DNA from: Thermoanaerobacterales bacterium
GTDB taxonomy: Bacteria; Actinomycetota; Acidimicrobiia; Acidimicrobiales; VFJN01
Reading direction: 5' to 3'
Assembly: GCA_017577565.1 (NCBI GenBank)
Contig: PKRH01000002.1
Location: 1 to 64,000, forward strand
DNA: 64,000 nt
Numbering within the stretch: position 1 is the stretch's first letter; each line of letters opens with the position of its first letter. This document shows positions 8,122 to 17,090 of this stretch, piece after piece. The position numbers and the translations under genes are program-made. Under the pieces are notes generated by a model, which saw only the letters and a program-made list of their open reading frames with translations, searched no databases and was not told the DNA's origin.

Positions 8122-8625
8122 ATGAGCAACGATCAGCCAGATGAAGAGACGACGCCGACGAACGTGACCATCGAGGTCGGCCGGCGGTTGCGGGCCCTGC
8201 GGAAGGCCCGGCGCATGTCGCTCGACGACGTCGAGCGCGAATCCTCCGGGCGCTGGAGCGCATCCGCCATCGGCGCCTACGAGCGCGGCTTCCGCACCCT
8301 CAGCCTCCCCCGCCTGCACGAGCTGGCCGAGTTCTACGACGTGTCCGTGTCGGTCCTGCTCGGTGAGCAGCCGACCCCGACCGAGGGCCCGCCCAAGCTG
8401 GTCCTCGACCTGGAGGCGCTCAACCGGGTGCCCGAGGCGGCCCCCGTCCAGCGGTTCGTCCGGTCCATCATCGTCGAGCGCGGCGACTACAACGGCCGGG
8501 TGCTGACCCTCCGCCGCGACGACCTGCGGGCCATCAGCGCCCTCCTCCAGACCGACACGGCCGACGCCGTCAAGCGCCTCGAGTCGTGGGGCGCGCTCGT
8601 CGAGAGCCCCTCGGACCTCTCCTGA
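8122..8625 (+). CDS. bldD: BldD-like regulator with cyclic-di-GMP binding signature
   Basis: The 167-residue product has the same length and architecture as Streptomyces BldD. An N-terminal HTH_XRE domain (about 17-80; VGRRLRALRKAR, GAYERG, LPRLHELAEFYDV) is followed by a linker and a C-terminal effector domain starting PKLVLDLEAL. In BldD cyclic-di-GMP binds the RxD-X8-RxxD signature; here it is R120-G-D122, eight residues, R131-R-D-D134, fully conserved. BldD dimerises on tetrameric cyclic-di-GMP and represses development genes. The ATG at 8122 is chosen because it gives the BldD N-terminus; a longer open frame upstream overlaps the FKBP gene and is not credible. It is transcribed away from the FKBP gene, with a 156-bp intergenic region. 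Confidence 0.85.
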   Translation: MSNDQPDEETTPTNVTIEVGRRLRALRKARRMSLDDVERESSGRWSASAIGAYERGFRTLSLPRLHELAEFYDVSVSVLLGEQPTPTEGPPKLVLDLEALNRVPEAAPVQRFVRSIIVERGDYNGRVLTLRRDDLRAISALLQTDTADAVKRLESWGALVESPSDLS

Positions 8626-8734
8626 CCACCGGGTCGTGACCTCCGGCGCGGGCGGATCGGGCGGGCGGTCCCGGCGCGCCCCGGCGCCGGCCCGGCCGGC
8701 GACGGCGTTGTCGCCGGCCACCTCGGCGCGCCGG

Positions 8735-8740
8735 TAGCGT
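8735..8740 (+). promoter_or_regulatory. -10 box (TAGCGT) deciding the ask start
   Basis: TAGCGT ends 8 nt before the GTG at 8749. It supports that GTG over the in-frame TTG at 8740, which overlaps the box itself. Confidence 0.55.
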
Positions 8741-8748
8741 TGTCGCCC

Positions 8749-9969
8749 GTGCCCCTGGTCATCCAGAAGTTCGGCGGCACCTCCGTGGCCGACCCCGACC
8801 GCATCCGCGAGGTCGCCGACCACGTCGCGCGCACCGTCCGCCGCGGCAACCAGGTCGTCGTGGTGGTCAGCGCCATGGGCAAGGAGACCGACGAGCTCAT
8901 CCGCCTCGCGACCGAGGTGTCGGACGTCCGGCCGGGTCGCGAGATGGACATGCTCATCACCGCCGGCGAGCGCAAGGCGATGGCGCTGCTGTGCATGGCG
9001 CTGCACTCGGTCGGCGTGCCGGCCGACAGCTTCACCGGCAGCCAGGCCGGCTTCATCACCGACACCAACCACACCAACGCCAAGATCGTCGAGCTGCGGC
9101 CCGACCGGCTGCGCAAGGCCATCGAGGCCGGCCGGGTGCCGGTCATCGGCGGCGCGCAGGGCGTCTCGACCGACCACGACGTCACGTTCCTGGGCCGGGG
9201 CGGCTCGGACACGACCGCCGTGGCGGTGTGCCACGCCCTCGAGGGCGAGTTCTGCGAGCTCTACACCGACGTGCCCGGCGTGTTCACCGCCGACCCCCGC
9301 CTGGTGCCCAAGGCCCGGCGCATGGCCAAGGTCTCCTTCGAGGAGCTGCTCGAGATGACCGCCACCGGGTGCCCGAAGCCGGCCATGCGCTCGGTGGAGT
9401 ACGCCCGCCGGTGGGGGGTCAAGCTGCACGTCCGCTCGGCCTTCACGTGGGAGCCGGGCACCTGGGTGGTCGAGGAGGACCCCACGATGGAACAGGCGAT
9501 CGTCTCGGCCGTCACGCACGACACCAGCGAGGCCAAGGTCACGGTGTCGGGGGTGCCCGACCGCCCGGGCATCGCCGCCCGCCTCTTCCGCGAGCTGGCC
9601 GACGTGGACGTCAACGTCGACATGATCGTGCAGAACGTGTCCGACCGCGGCGTCACCGACATCTCGTTCACGGTCCCCCGCAACGACCTGCCCCTGGCCA
9701 CCCAGGTGTGCCAGCGCCTGGCCGCCGACATCGGCGCCACCGGCGTGTCGTCCGACAGCGCCATCGCCCGGGTGAGCATCATCGGCGCCGGCATGAAGTC
9801 CAACCCCGGCGTCGCCGCCAAGATGTTCGAGGTGCTGGCCGGCGAGGGCATCAACATCGAGATGATCTCGACCTCGGCCATCCGCATCTCCTGCGTCGTG
9901 CGCGAGGACGAGGTCGAGCGGGCCGTCCAGAGCCTGCACACCGCGTTCGAGCTCGACGCCGTCGCCTGA
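8749..9969 (+). CDS. ask: Aspartate kinase
   Basis: The 406-residue enzyme phosphorylates L-aspartate, the first step to lysine, threonine, methionine and diaminopimelate. The N-terminal kinase motif VIQKFGGTSVADPDRI is followed by VVSAMGKETDELI, GRGGSDTTAVAV and YTDVPGVFTADPR. The last about 150 residues hold two ACT domains (SGVPDRPGIAARLF and IIGAGMKSNPGVAAKMFEVL), the site of feedback inhibition. Actinobacterial ask genes often contain an internal start for a regulatory beta subunit, which was not resolved here. asd follows after 78 bp with its own TAGCCT box. Confidence 0.96.
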   Translation: MPLVIQKFGGTSVADPDRIREVADHVARTVRRGNQVVVVVSAMGKETDELIRLATEVSDVRPGREMDMLITAGERKAMALLCMALHSVGVPADSFTGSQAGFITDTNHTNAKIVELRPDRLRKAIEAGRVPVIGGAQGVSTDHDVTFLGRGGSDTTAVAVCHALEGEFCELYTDVPGVFTADPRLVPKARRMAKVSFEELLEMTATGCPKPAMRSVEYARRWGVKLHVRSAFTWEPGTWVVEEDPTMEQAIVSAVTHDTSEAKVTVSGVPDRPGIAARLFRELADVDVNVDMIVQNVSDRGVTDISFTVPRNDLPLATQVCQRLAADIGATGVSSDSAIARVSIIGAGMKSNPGVAAKMFEVLAGEGINIEMISTSAIRISCVVREDEVERAVQSLHTAFELDAVA

Positions 9970-11082
<1,113 letters not shown>

Positions 11083-11118
11083 CCAGCGCCGGGCCGGGCC
11101 CCGCGGCCCGACCGGCGG

Positions 11119-11400
11119 TCACGGGCAGGTGCAGGGGACGCCCCCGCAGCGGGGGCAGCCGTCGGCGTAGCGGGCCACGGCCTCGTCGAGGTCGATGCCG
11201 AGCTGGTTGGCCAGCGACGCCAGCCAGGCCAGCACGTCGCCGAGCTCGTGGACCTGGTCGGCGCGGTCGCCCTTGCGCACGGCCTGGGCCAGCTCCCCCA
11301 GCTCCTCGGCCAGCCACGCCACGGTCGCCGCCAGGCCCCGGGCCCGGTCGCGGGCGCCGTAGGTGTCGGCCATGAGCTGCTGGAACGCCGCCAGGTCCAT
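11119..11400 (-). CDS. MazG-like nucleotide pyrophosphohydrolase
   Basis: The 93-residue protein is a single MazG-like all-alpha NTP pyrophosphohydrolase domain. The metal-binding E-x-x-E ... E-x-x-D pattern is visible as WLAEELGELAQAV (29-41) and QVHELGDVLAWLASLAN (about 49-65). It ends in a short tail with four Cys (CPRCGGVPCTCP), which may bind metal or be structural. Such small house-cleaning enzymes hydrolyse non-canonical NTPs. A weak GC inverted repeat between asd and this gene (about 11086-11117) may serve as a shared terminator. Confidence 0.85.
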   Translation of the reverse strand: MDLAAFQQLMADTYGARDRARGLAATVAWLAEELGELAQAVRKGDRADQVHELGDVLAWLASLANQLGIDLDEAVARYADGCPRCGGVPCTCP

Positions 11401-11446
11401 GGGCCGGGAGCGTAGGGCGCGCCCGGGGCCCGCCCCGCACGGCCCC

Positions 11447-12760
11447 TCACCGGGCCGCGTCGCCCCGGGCGGCGGCCACCGGCCCCGGCCCGGCGCCGGC
11501 CGCCGCCGGGCCCCGGCGACGGGCTGCGACCCAGTCCAGCGCCAGCCACTGGTCGCCCCGGCGGGCGCTGTACCAGCCGTGGGGCCGCACCGCCCCGTAG
11601 CGGATCGTGAAGCGGGCCTCCGCGATGCCCGGCCGCCCGGCCAGGTGCCAGCGCTCGACCGCGGCGAGCACGGCGCGCTCGGCGCCGCGGCCGCCGTGGG
11701 CGACCAGCCGGACCCCGCCGCCCAGCCCGGCCGCGGGCACGAGGAGGGCGAGGCTGCCGTCGGCCACGTCGACGACGCCGAGCGCCTGCCGGGCGGTCGT
11801 CGAGCGCGGCCCGCCCCGGCTGACCTCGACCTGGCGCTGCTCGGGCAGGGCGAGCGCCACCCAGGTCATCAGCGCGTGCGGCGAGGCGCCCCGCAGGGGC
11901 AGGTCGCGGGTCCGGCCGAAGCCGAGCGCCGTGGTGATCAGGCGCTGGCGGTCCGAGCGGTCGAGCCCCGCCAGGGCCGGCCCCGCGATCTCCAGCAGCA
12001 CCCGGTCGCGCCGGGGGTCGGCGACCTCGCCGGCGACGAGGCGGGTCGGGCGGGCCACCGCCTGGGGGTCGGCGTCCGGCCCCGGGCGCAGGGCCATGAA
12101 GCCGCCGCCGGTGGCGGCCGTCGACACGAAGCCGTTGGCGCCCTTGCGGAAGGCGACCACCGCCTGCAGCCAGAAGACGACGGTGCTGAGCCGCAGGGGG
12201 ACGACCAGCGTGCCGCCGGGTCGCAGCTGGTCGAACCACGCCCGGGGCACGGCCTCGGTGCTGGCGGTGGCGATGACCGCGTCGTACGGCGCGCCCGGCG
12301 GCCAGCCCCGGGCGCCGTCGCCGACCTCGACGCGCGCCCCGGCGCCGGCGGTCAGCAGCGCCCGGCGGGCGGCCACCGCGGTGTCGGCGTCGACGTCGAC
12401 GGAGACGACCGTGCCCTCCTCGCCGACGAGGTGGGCCAGCAGCGCCGCGTTGTAGCCCGTCCCGGCGCCGATCTCGAGCACCCGCTGCCCGGGGCGGACC
12501 CCGAGCATCTCGAGCATCCGGGCCATGATCGCCGGCTGCGACGACGACGACAGCGGCGTGCCGGCGGCGTCGCGCCGGGTGACGATCGGCTCGTCCCGGT
12601 ACACCGCGGCCAGCCCGTGGCGCTGGGCGTGCTCGGCGAGGAAGAGCTCCCGTGGCACCGCCTCGAAGGCGGCCGCCACCCGGTCGTCCCGGAGGTGGCC
12701 CTGCTCGCGCAGCGCCTGCACCAGCTCGCGGCGCAGCCTGGTGCTGGTCCCGGACGCCAT
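11447..12760 (-). CDS. pcm: Protein-L-isoaspartate O-methyltransferase with extended C-terminus
   Basis: The 437-residue product has an N-terminal PCMT domain (about 1-215). It shows VPRELFL, the substrate-loop stretch DAAGTPLSSSSQPAIMARML, SAM motif I VLEIGAGTGYNAALLAHL and motif DAVIATASTEAVP. An additional about 220-residue C-terminal region (from GFGRTRDLPLRG to the end) is unlike E. coli Pcm (208 residues) but recalls the long actinobacterial 'FxLD-type' methyltransferases. That may point to a role beyond isoaspartate repair, for example peptide modification, though no precursor peptide is visible nearby. The ATG at 12760 has TACGAT 7 nt upstream; the longer frame upstream overlaps the next gene and is rejected. 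Confidence 0.85.
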   Translation of the reverse strand: MASGTSTRLRRELVQALREQGHLRDDRVAAAFEAVPRELFLAEHAQRHGLAAVYRDEPIVTRRDAAGTPLSSSSQPAIMARMLEMLGVRPGQRVLEIGAGTGYNAALLAHLVGEEGTVVSVDVDADTAVAARRALLTAGAGARVEVGDGARGWPPGAPYDAVIATASTEAVPRAWFDQLRPGGTLVVPLRLSTVVFWLQAVVAFRKGANGFVSTAATGGGFMALRPGPDADPQAVARPTRLVAGEVADPRRDRVLLEIAGPALAGLDRSDRQRLITTALGFGRTRDLPLRGASPHALMTWVALALPEQRQVEVSRGGPRSTTARQALGVVDVADGSLALLVPAAGLGGGVRLVAHGGRGAERAVLAAVERWHLAGRPGIAEARFTIRYGAVRPHGWYSARRGDQWLALDWVAARRRGPAAAGAGPGPVAAARGDAAR

Positions 12761-12767
12761 GGGGGCG

Positions 12768-12773
12768 ATCGTA
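12768..12773 (-). promoter_or_regulatory. -10 box (TACGAT) deciding the pcm start
   Basis: On the minus strand TACGAT ends 7 nt before the ATG at 12760, supporting this start and a leaderless transcript. Confidence 0.55.
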
Positions 12774-12840
12774 GGCCCGGGGGGCGCGAGGCCCGCGGGA
12801 CCCGCGGCCGCCCTCCCGGGCGCCGAGCGGCGGACGGCGC

Positions 12841-13692
12841 TCAGCCGCCGGGCCCGCCGACCCCGAGCACGGCCGTGACCGGCAGGTGGTCGGAGATCAC
12901 ACCGAAGCGGGTGACCTCCTCCCCCTGCGGGATGCGCACCTCGGCGGCCTCGACGCCCTCGCCGAGGTAGACGAAGTCGAGCTGCTGGGTGGGCGGCTCG
13001 GTCGTGCCCCGCCGCCAGCCGTGCCAGTTGGTGGGCAGCCGGTCGGCGCCGCGGCGGGGCCTCGTGGCGGCGGGCCCGTCCGGCCCGTCGGCCACCCCGA
13101 CGGTGGGCCCGTCCGGCCCGTCGGCGGCCCCCGAGACCACCGGGGGGTCCGGCGCGCCGGCGGCGATGGCCGAGGCGTCCCGCAGGCCCGCGGCGGCGAA
13201 GCGGTGGTGGAGCTCCCCGCCCGGGCGCTCGTTGAGGTCGCCGCAGACGACCACCGGCCCGGGGGTCCGGGCGACGTGGTCGAGCACCGCGGCGGCCTCG
13301 ACGGTCCGCAGCGTCGACAGGTCGTGGGGCGAGAGGTGCAGGTTGACGACGGTGAGGGGCGGCGCGCCGTGGACGCTGCCGGCCTGGAGGAGGCGGCGGC
13401 GCCAGCTGAGCACCCGCCACCGCGCCGTCAGCGCCCGGGCCCGCACGCTTACCGGCCGGTCGACCCCGATGATCGCCATGCCCTCGGGCCAGGTCCGCAC
13501 GGGCCAGTGCTTGAAGCTCCAGCCGCAGGACCGGGCGCCCAGCGCCCGGGCGATGCGGCGGGCCTGGTGCCACTGGACCTCCTGCAGGCAGACGAGGTCG
13601 GCCCCCTCGGCGCGCAGGTGGTCGGCGACGGCCTGCGCGTCCGGGTCCTCGGCGCCCTTCAGGTTCCAGGTGACGAGGGTCGTCGTCGCCAC
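12841..13692 (-). CDS. Endonuclease/exonuclease/phosphatase (EEP) family protein
   Basis: The 283-residue product shows all EEP metal and catalytic blocks: LVTWNLKG (Asn), CLQEVQW (metal Glu), VVNLHLSPHD, GDLNERPG (Asp, Asn), QQLDFVYL and the terminal SDHLPVTAVL (Asp-His). It is probably a phosphodiesterase or nuclease of unknown substrate. Residues about 195-215 contain a duplicated ADGPDGP segment, encoded by a 21-bp direct repeat. The GTG start at 13692 lies inside the end of the upstream PAP2 gene (34-nt overlap), implying translational coupling. Confidence 0.85.
   Translation of the reverse strand: MATTTLVTWNLKGAEDPDAQAVADHLRAEGADLVCLQEVQWHQARRIARALGARSCGWSFKHWPVRTWPEGMAIIGVDRPVSVRARALTARWRVLSWRRRLLQAGSVHGAPPLTVVNLHLSPHDLSTLRTVEAAAVLDHVARTPGPVVVCGDLNERPGGELHHRFAAAGLRDASAIAAGAPDPPVVSGAADGPDGPTVGVADGPDGPAATRPRRGADRLPTNWHGWRRGTTEPPTQQLDFVYLGEGVEAAEVRIPQGEEVTRFGVISDHLPVTAVLGVGGPGG
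13072..13125. repeat. 21-bp direct repeat inside the EEP gene
   Basis: The same 21 bases occur at 13072-13092 and 13105-13125 (period 33 bp, 11 codons). They duplicate an ADGPDGP-containing loop in the encoded protein, in frame. It looks like a recent slippage duplication in a surface loop. Confidence 0.8.
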
Positions 13693-14414
13693 GACTCGCC
13701 GAGCAGGCGGCAGGGGTGGCGGGCGTGCTGGCGGATGAGCAGCGCCTCGATCCCCAGCAGGAAGAACGCCCCCACGATCAGGCCGCCCGTCACGTCGGAG
13801 AACCAGTGGACACCGAGGTAGACACGGCTGGCGGCGATGCCGGCCACCAGGGCGGCGGCGATCGCCACCGAGGCCCACCACACGGCCCGCCGGTGGGTGT
13901 AGAGGGACACGACCACCGGCATCAGGCCCCACAGCGCCACGGCCGCCATGACGTGGCCGCTCGGGAACGACGGGCCGTTGCCCGCGACGAGGCGCTCGAA
14001 GTCCGGCCGCTCACGGTCGACGAGCGCCTTGACGGTGAACTCGACCACCGGCCGGCTGACGGTGGCCACCAGCACGGCGGTGCCGACGGCCCGGCAGCGG
14101 CGCCAGGCCACGACCGCGGTCACCGCGCCGAGCACCAGCACCGGGATGGTCGAGCCCAGGCGGGAGATGTTCAGGAAGAGGTCGTCGAGGAAGGCCGTGC
14201 GCCGGGACTCGACGCTGCGCTGGATCGGCTCGTCCCAGGTCAGCAGCAGCTCACCGCCCCACAGGGCGGCGCCGGTGGCGAGCGTCACGAAGGCGGCGAA
14301 CAGCCCGGCGACGAGCCGGGGCCGGGACAGCAGGACCGAGGACGGCGTGGCCGGGAGCTCGGCGTGGAGGTGCCCGGCGAGAGCCGGGACGGCCGTGGTG
14401 GTCGTCTGGTCCAT
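13659..14414 (-). CDS. PAP2-superfamily membrane phosphatase
   Basis: The 251-residue protein contains the three lipid-phosphatase motifs: K-x6-R-P (KALVDRERP), PSGH, and SR-x5-H-x3-D (SRVYLGVHWFSD). About six hydrophobic segments are visible. It would remove phosphate from a membrane lipid such as undecaprenyl pyrophosphate, phosphatidylglycerophosphate or phosphatidate, with the active site on the outer face. The ATG at 14414 was chosen because upstream in-frame sequence lacks membrane character. The 3' end overlaps the EEP gene by 34 nt. Confidence 0.88.
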   Translation of the reverse strand: MDQTTTTAVPALAGHLHAELPATPSSVLLSRPRLVAGLFAAFVTLATGAALWGGELLLTWDEPIQRSVESRRTAFLDDLFLNISRLGSTIPVLVLGAVTAVVAWRRCRAVGTAVLVATVSRPVVEFTVKALVDRERPDFERLVAGNGPSFPSGHVMAAVALWGLMPVVVSLYTHRRAVWWASVAIAAALVAGIAASRVYLGVHWFSDVTGGLIVGAFFLLGIEALLIRQHARHPCRLLGESWRRRPSSPGT

Positions 14415-14521
14415 GTGCGGCGGCGGTGTACCGGGATCGTCTCGCCGGCGTCCCGGCGGGTCATGGGATCCGGCGGCACCAGTGAACCAGGCCCGCGCGC
14501 GACGGGCAACCGGTCGCGCGC

Positions 14522-14935
14522 TCAGGCGGGGCGCCGGGCCTCGCGCTCGGCCTGGGGCAGCGAGCAGGCCGCCGTGCCCCCCGGCATCCGGTGCCGGTTG
14601 CGGGCCACCCACCGGTAGACGGGCCACGCCACCCACAGCACCGGCCGCAGCCCCAGCAGCCGGCCGAGGGGGCGCCAGTACGAGCCGGCGTCGACCAGCA
14701 TCCGGGCGATCGCCTCGGGGCCGTGGCGGGTGGGCTCGCCGGGCGCCACCCACACGACCGCCTCCTCGGCCTGGGCCTGCGTGACCCCGAGCGCGTCGAG
14801 GTCGGCGAACTGCCAGGGCACCACCCGGGCGGAGGTGGGGATGCGGCGCTCGATGAAGGTCGCGCAGCTGGTGCAGAAGGAGCAGTCGCCGTCGTAGAGG
14901 AACACCGGGGACGGCGGGGGCGCGGCGTCGGTCAC
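14522..14935 (-). CDS. DCC-family (DUF393) thiol-disulfide oxidoreductase-like protein
   Basis: The 137-residue protein opens with the family signature FLYDGDCSFC (a C-x-x-C-type site, here DCSFCTSC) in a thioredoxin-like fold. It is followed by the VPWQFADLDALGV strand and the later GPEAIARMLVDAG helix. DUF393 proteins are predicted thiol-disulfide oxidoreductases of unknown partner. The C-terminal third is hydrophobic and may associate with membrane (RPLGRLLGLRPVLWVAWPVYRWV). Start GTG at 14935; a longer frame upstream lacks family similarity. Confidence 0.82.
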   Translation of the reverse strand: MTDAAPPPSPVFLYDGDCSFCTSCATFIERRIPTSARVVPWQFADLDALGVTQAQAEEAVVWVAPGEPTRHGPEAIARMLVDAGSYWRPLGRLLGLRPVLWVAWPVYRWVARNRHRMPGGTAACSLPQAEREARRPA

Positions 14936-14963
14936 GCCGCCATTGTGGCGGCCGGCGGCCGGA

Positions 14964-16181
14964 TCAGGTCGCCGGCGGCAGGGCCGGGTCGGCCAGCGCC
15001 TGGCCGAGGGCGGCGATGCCCGCCTCGAGCTGGGCGTCCGACAGGTAGGGCGCGGGTCCCAGCCGCAGCACGTCGCCACGGCTGTCGGTGGCGACGCCCC
15101 GGTCCCGCAGCGCCTGCTGCAGGCGGGCCGCGTGCGGCGTCCGCAGCGCGAGGAAGCCGCCGAGCGCGTCCAGCGGTGCGTCGCGGTCGCGGGTGGCCAG
15201 CCGGTCGTCCACCCCCAGCGCGTCGAAGCCGGCCGCGAGCACGGCGAGCTGGCGCTGGTACGAGCGGCGCAGCAGCTCGGGGGTCAGCCCCTGCTCGGCG
15301 AAGAACCGCAGCACCCGGGCCGCCCGGTAGTGGCTGGTCGGGTCGTAGGTGGCGCCGGCGAAGCGGCCGGCGCCGCGCGGGTAGGCGACCCGGCCGGGGT
15401 CGTGGTGGGCGGCCAGCTCACCGAACTCGGCGAACCAGCCGGTGACGACGGGCCGGAACCGGTCGGCCTGCGGCGGCAGGCGCAGGAAGCAGTTGCCCTC
15501 GCCGAGCTGCAGGTACTTGTAGCCGCCGCCGGTGACCCACGCCGAGCCCAGGCCCAGCTCGTGCACCGGCAGCGGGACCGGCCCCAGCGCGTGGTACGCG
15601 TCGACGACCAGCTCGGCGCCCCGCCGCTCGCACGCCGCGGCCAGCCCGTCGAGGTGGGGCACGATGCGGGCCGAGGCGAACAGCACGGCGGAGACCAGCA
15701 CGGCGGCGGTGCGGTCGTCGACCGCGGCGGCCAGCCGCTCGGCCAGCGTGCCGGCCGGCTCGGCGGGCACGAGCACGACCTCGACGCCGCCCTCGGCCAG
15801 CCGGGCGAGCTGGCGGCGCAGGCTGTGGAACTCGCCGTCGGTCGACACGAGCCGGGGGCGGGTGCCGCCGAGGTCGAGGGCGGAGAGCAGGCGCACGACC
15901 AGCTCGTGCGTGCTGGCCCCCAGGGCGATCTCCGCCCCGGGGTCGGCGAGCAGCCGCCGGAACCCCGCGCGCACCTCGTCGGCGACCGCGAGGGCCCGGT
16001 CCCACTTGTCGTCGACCAGCGCGGCGGCGTCCTCCAGGGCGGCGAGCTGGCCCTCGGCGGCCACGTCCGGCCACGCCTGGTGGGAGTGGCCGGTGAGCAG
16101 CACCCGTTCCTCCACCCGGAACCGGCGGTAGTGCCGGGCCAGCGGGTTGGGCGACGCCGCGAGGTCCTCGGCGGTGATCAC
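14964..16181 (-). CDS. kynU: Kynureninase (PLP-dependent, aminotransferase class V fold)
   Basis: The 405-residue protein has a class V PLP fold. Asp194 in LVVDAYHALG holds the pyridine nitrogen, and Lys222 in TGGGYKYLQLGEGN is the Schiff-base lysine in the Y-K-Y-L context typical of kynureninases. It would cleave L-kynurenine to anthranilate and alanine. The GTG start overlaps the stop of the tryptophan dioxygenase gene as GTGA, so the two are translationally coupled, which strongly supports the kynureninase call. A cysteine desulfurase or other class V lyase is the alternative. No kynurenine formamidase gene is in the window. Confidence 0.85.
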   Translation of the reverse strand: MITAEDLAASPNPLARHYRRFRVEERVLLTGHSHQAWPDVAAEGQLAALEDAAALVDDKWDRALAVADEVRAGFRRLLADPGAEIALGASTHELVVRLLSALDLGGTRPRLVSTDGEFHSLRRQLARLAEGGVEVVLVPAEPAGTLAERLAAAVDDRTAAVLVSAVLFASARIVPHLDGLAAACERRGAELVVDAYHALGPVPLPVHELGLGSAWVTGGGYKYLQLGEGNCFLRLPPQADRFRPVVTGWFAEFGELAAHHDPGRVAYPRGAGRFAGATYDPTSHYRAARVLRFFAEQGLTPELLRRSYQRQLAVLAAGFDALGVDDRLATRDRDAPLDALGGFLALRTPHAARLQQALRDRGVATDSRGDVLRLGPAPYLSDAQLEAGIAALGQALADPALPPAT

Positions 16182-16969
16182 AGCCGGCTCCGGATGGCCC
16201 ACAGGTCGGGGAACATCGGCTGCCACAGGGTCGAGCGGAGGTAGTCGGCGCCGGAGGAGCCGCCGGTGCCGCCGCGGGTGCCGATGGTCCGCTCGACCAT
16301 CTTCACGTGGCGGTAGCGCCACTCCTGCAGGCCCTCGTCGAGGTCGACCAGCCGCTCGGCCACCATCGCCGGCCCGCCGTCGTCCCGGTGGACCTGCAGC
16401 AGCACCTCCTGGACCTCGGGGTCGGGGCGCCAGCGCCGGCCGACGTGGCGGTCGAGCACCGCCCGGGGCACGTCGTAGCCCCGGACGTGCAGGTAGCGGA
16501 GGAACGAGTCGAACAGCGACGGCCGCTCCATCGCCGCCTCGATCCGGGCCCGCTCGAGCGAGTCCGGGGCGTAGGCGTCGAGCACGCTGCGGTCCCGCCG
16601 CCCGAGCACGGCCTCGAGCTCGCGGAACTGGGCCGACTGGAACCCGCTCGCCCGGTCGAGCCGGTCGCGGAAGCCGAGGAACTGGCGGGGCGTCATCGTC
16701 TCCAGGACGTCGACCTGGGCGACGGCGACCTTCAGCACCGTCAGCACCCGCTTCAGCGTGTGGAGCGCGTGCGCCGTGTCCCCCGCCGCCAGCCGGTCCT
16801 GCAGGTGGGCCAGCTCGTGCAGGAGCTGCTTGAACCACAGCTCGTAGACCTGGTGGACGACGATGAACAGCATCTCGTCGTGCTCGTCCGAGCGGGGGCG
16901 CTGGGCGGCGAGCAGCTCGTCGAGCGCGAGGTACGACGAGTAGGTGAGGGCGGGCGAGCGGTCGGTCAT
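16178..16969 (-). CDS. kynA: Tryptophan 2,3-dioxygenase
   Basis: The 263-residue haem enzyme opens tryptophan to N-formylkynurenine. The family opener LTYSSYLALDELLAAQ is followed by HDEMLFIVVHQVYELWFKQ (distal His39), the DRLDRASGFQSAQFRELE substrate segment, and the proximal-haem block RYRHVKMVERTIGTRGGTGG. Length matches bacterial enzymes. The ATG is preceded by GGGAGGTGAGG. A TACGCT box lies about 60 nt upstream, so this gene probably has a leader and drives the kynA-kynU pair. Confidence 0.95.
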   Translation of the reverse strand: MTDRSPALTYSSYLALDELLAAQRPRSDEHDEMLFIVVHQVYELWFKQLLHELAHLQDRLAAGDTAHALHTLKRVLTVLKVAVAQVDVLETMTPRQFLGFRDRLDRASGFQSAQFRELEAVLGRRDRSVLDAYAPDSLERARIEAAMERPSLFDSFLRYLHVRGYDVPRAVLDRHVGRRWRPDPEVQEVLLQVHRDDGGPAMVAERLVDLDEGLQEWRYRHVKMVERTIGTRGGTGGSSGADYLRSTLWQPMFPDLWAIRSRL

Positions 16970-17090
16970 GGCCTCACCTCCCGGGGTCCGGCCGGCGGCC
17001 GCCGGCCGTCGACGGGCGCCGGCCGGAGCGTAGAGGCCGGCCGGGCGGCGCGCCCCCGGTCGCGGGCGAGCGGCGCCCCGGCCGGCCGGG

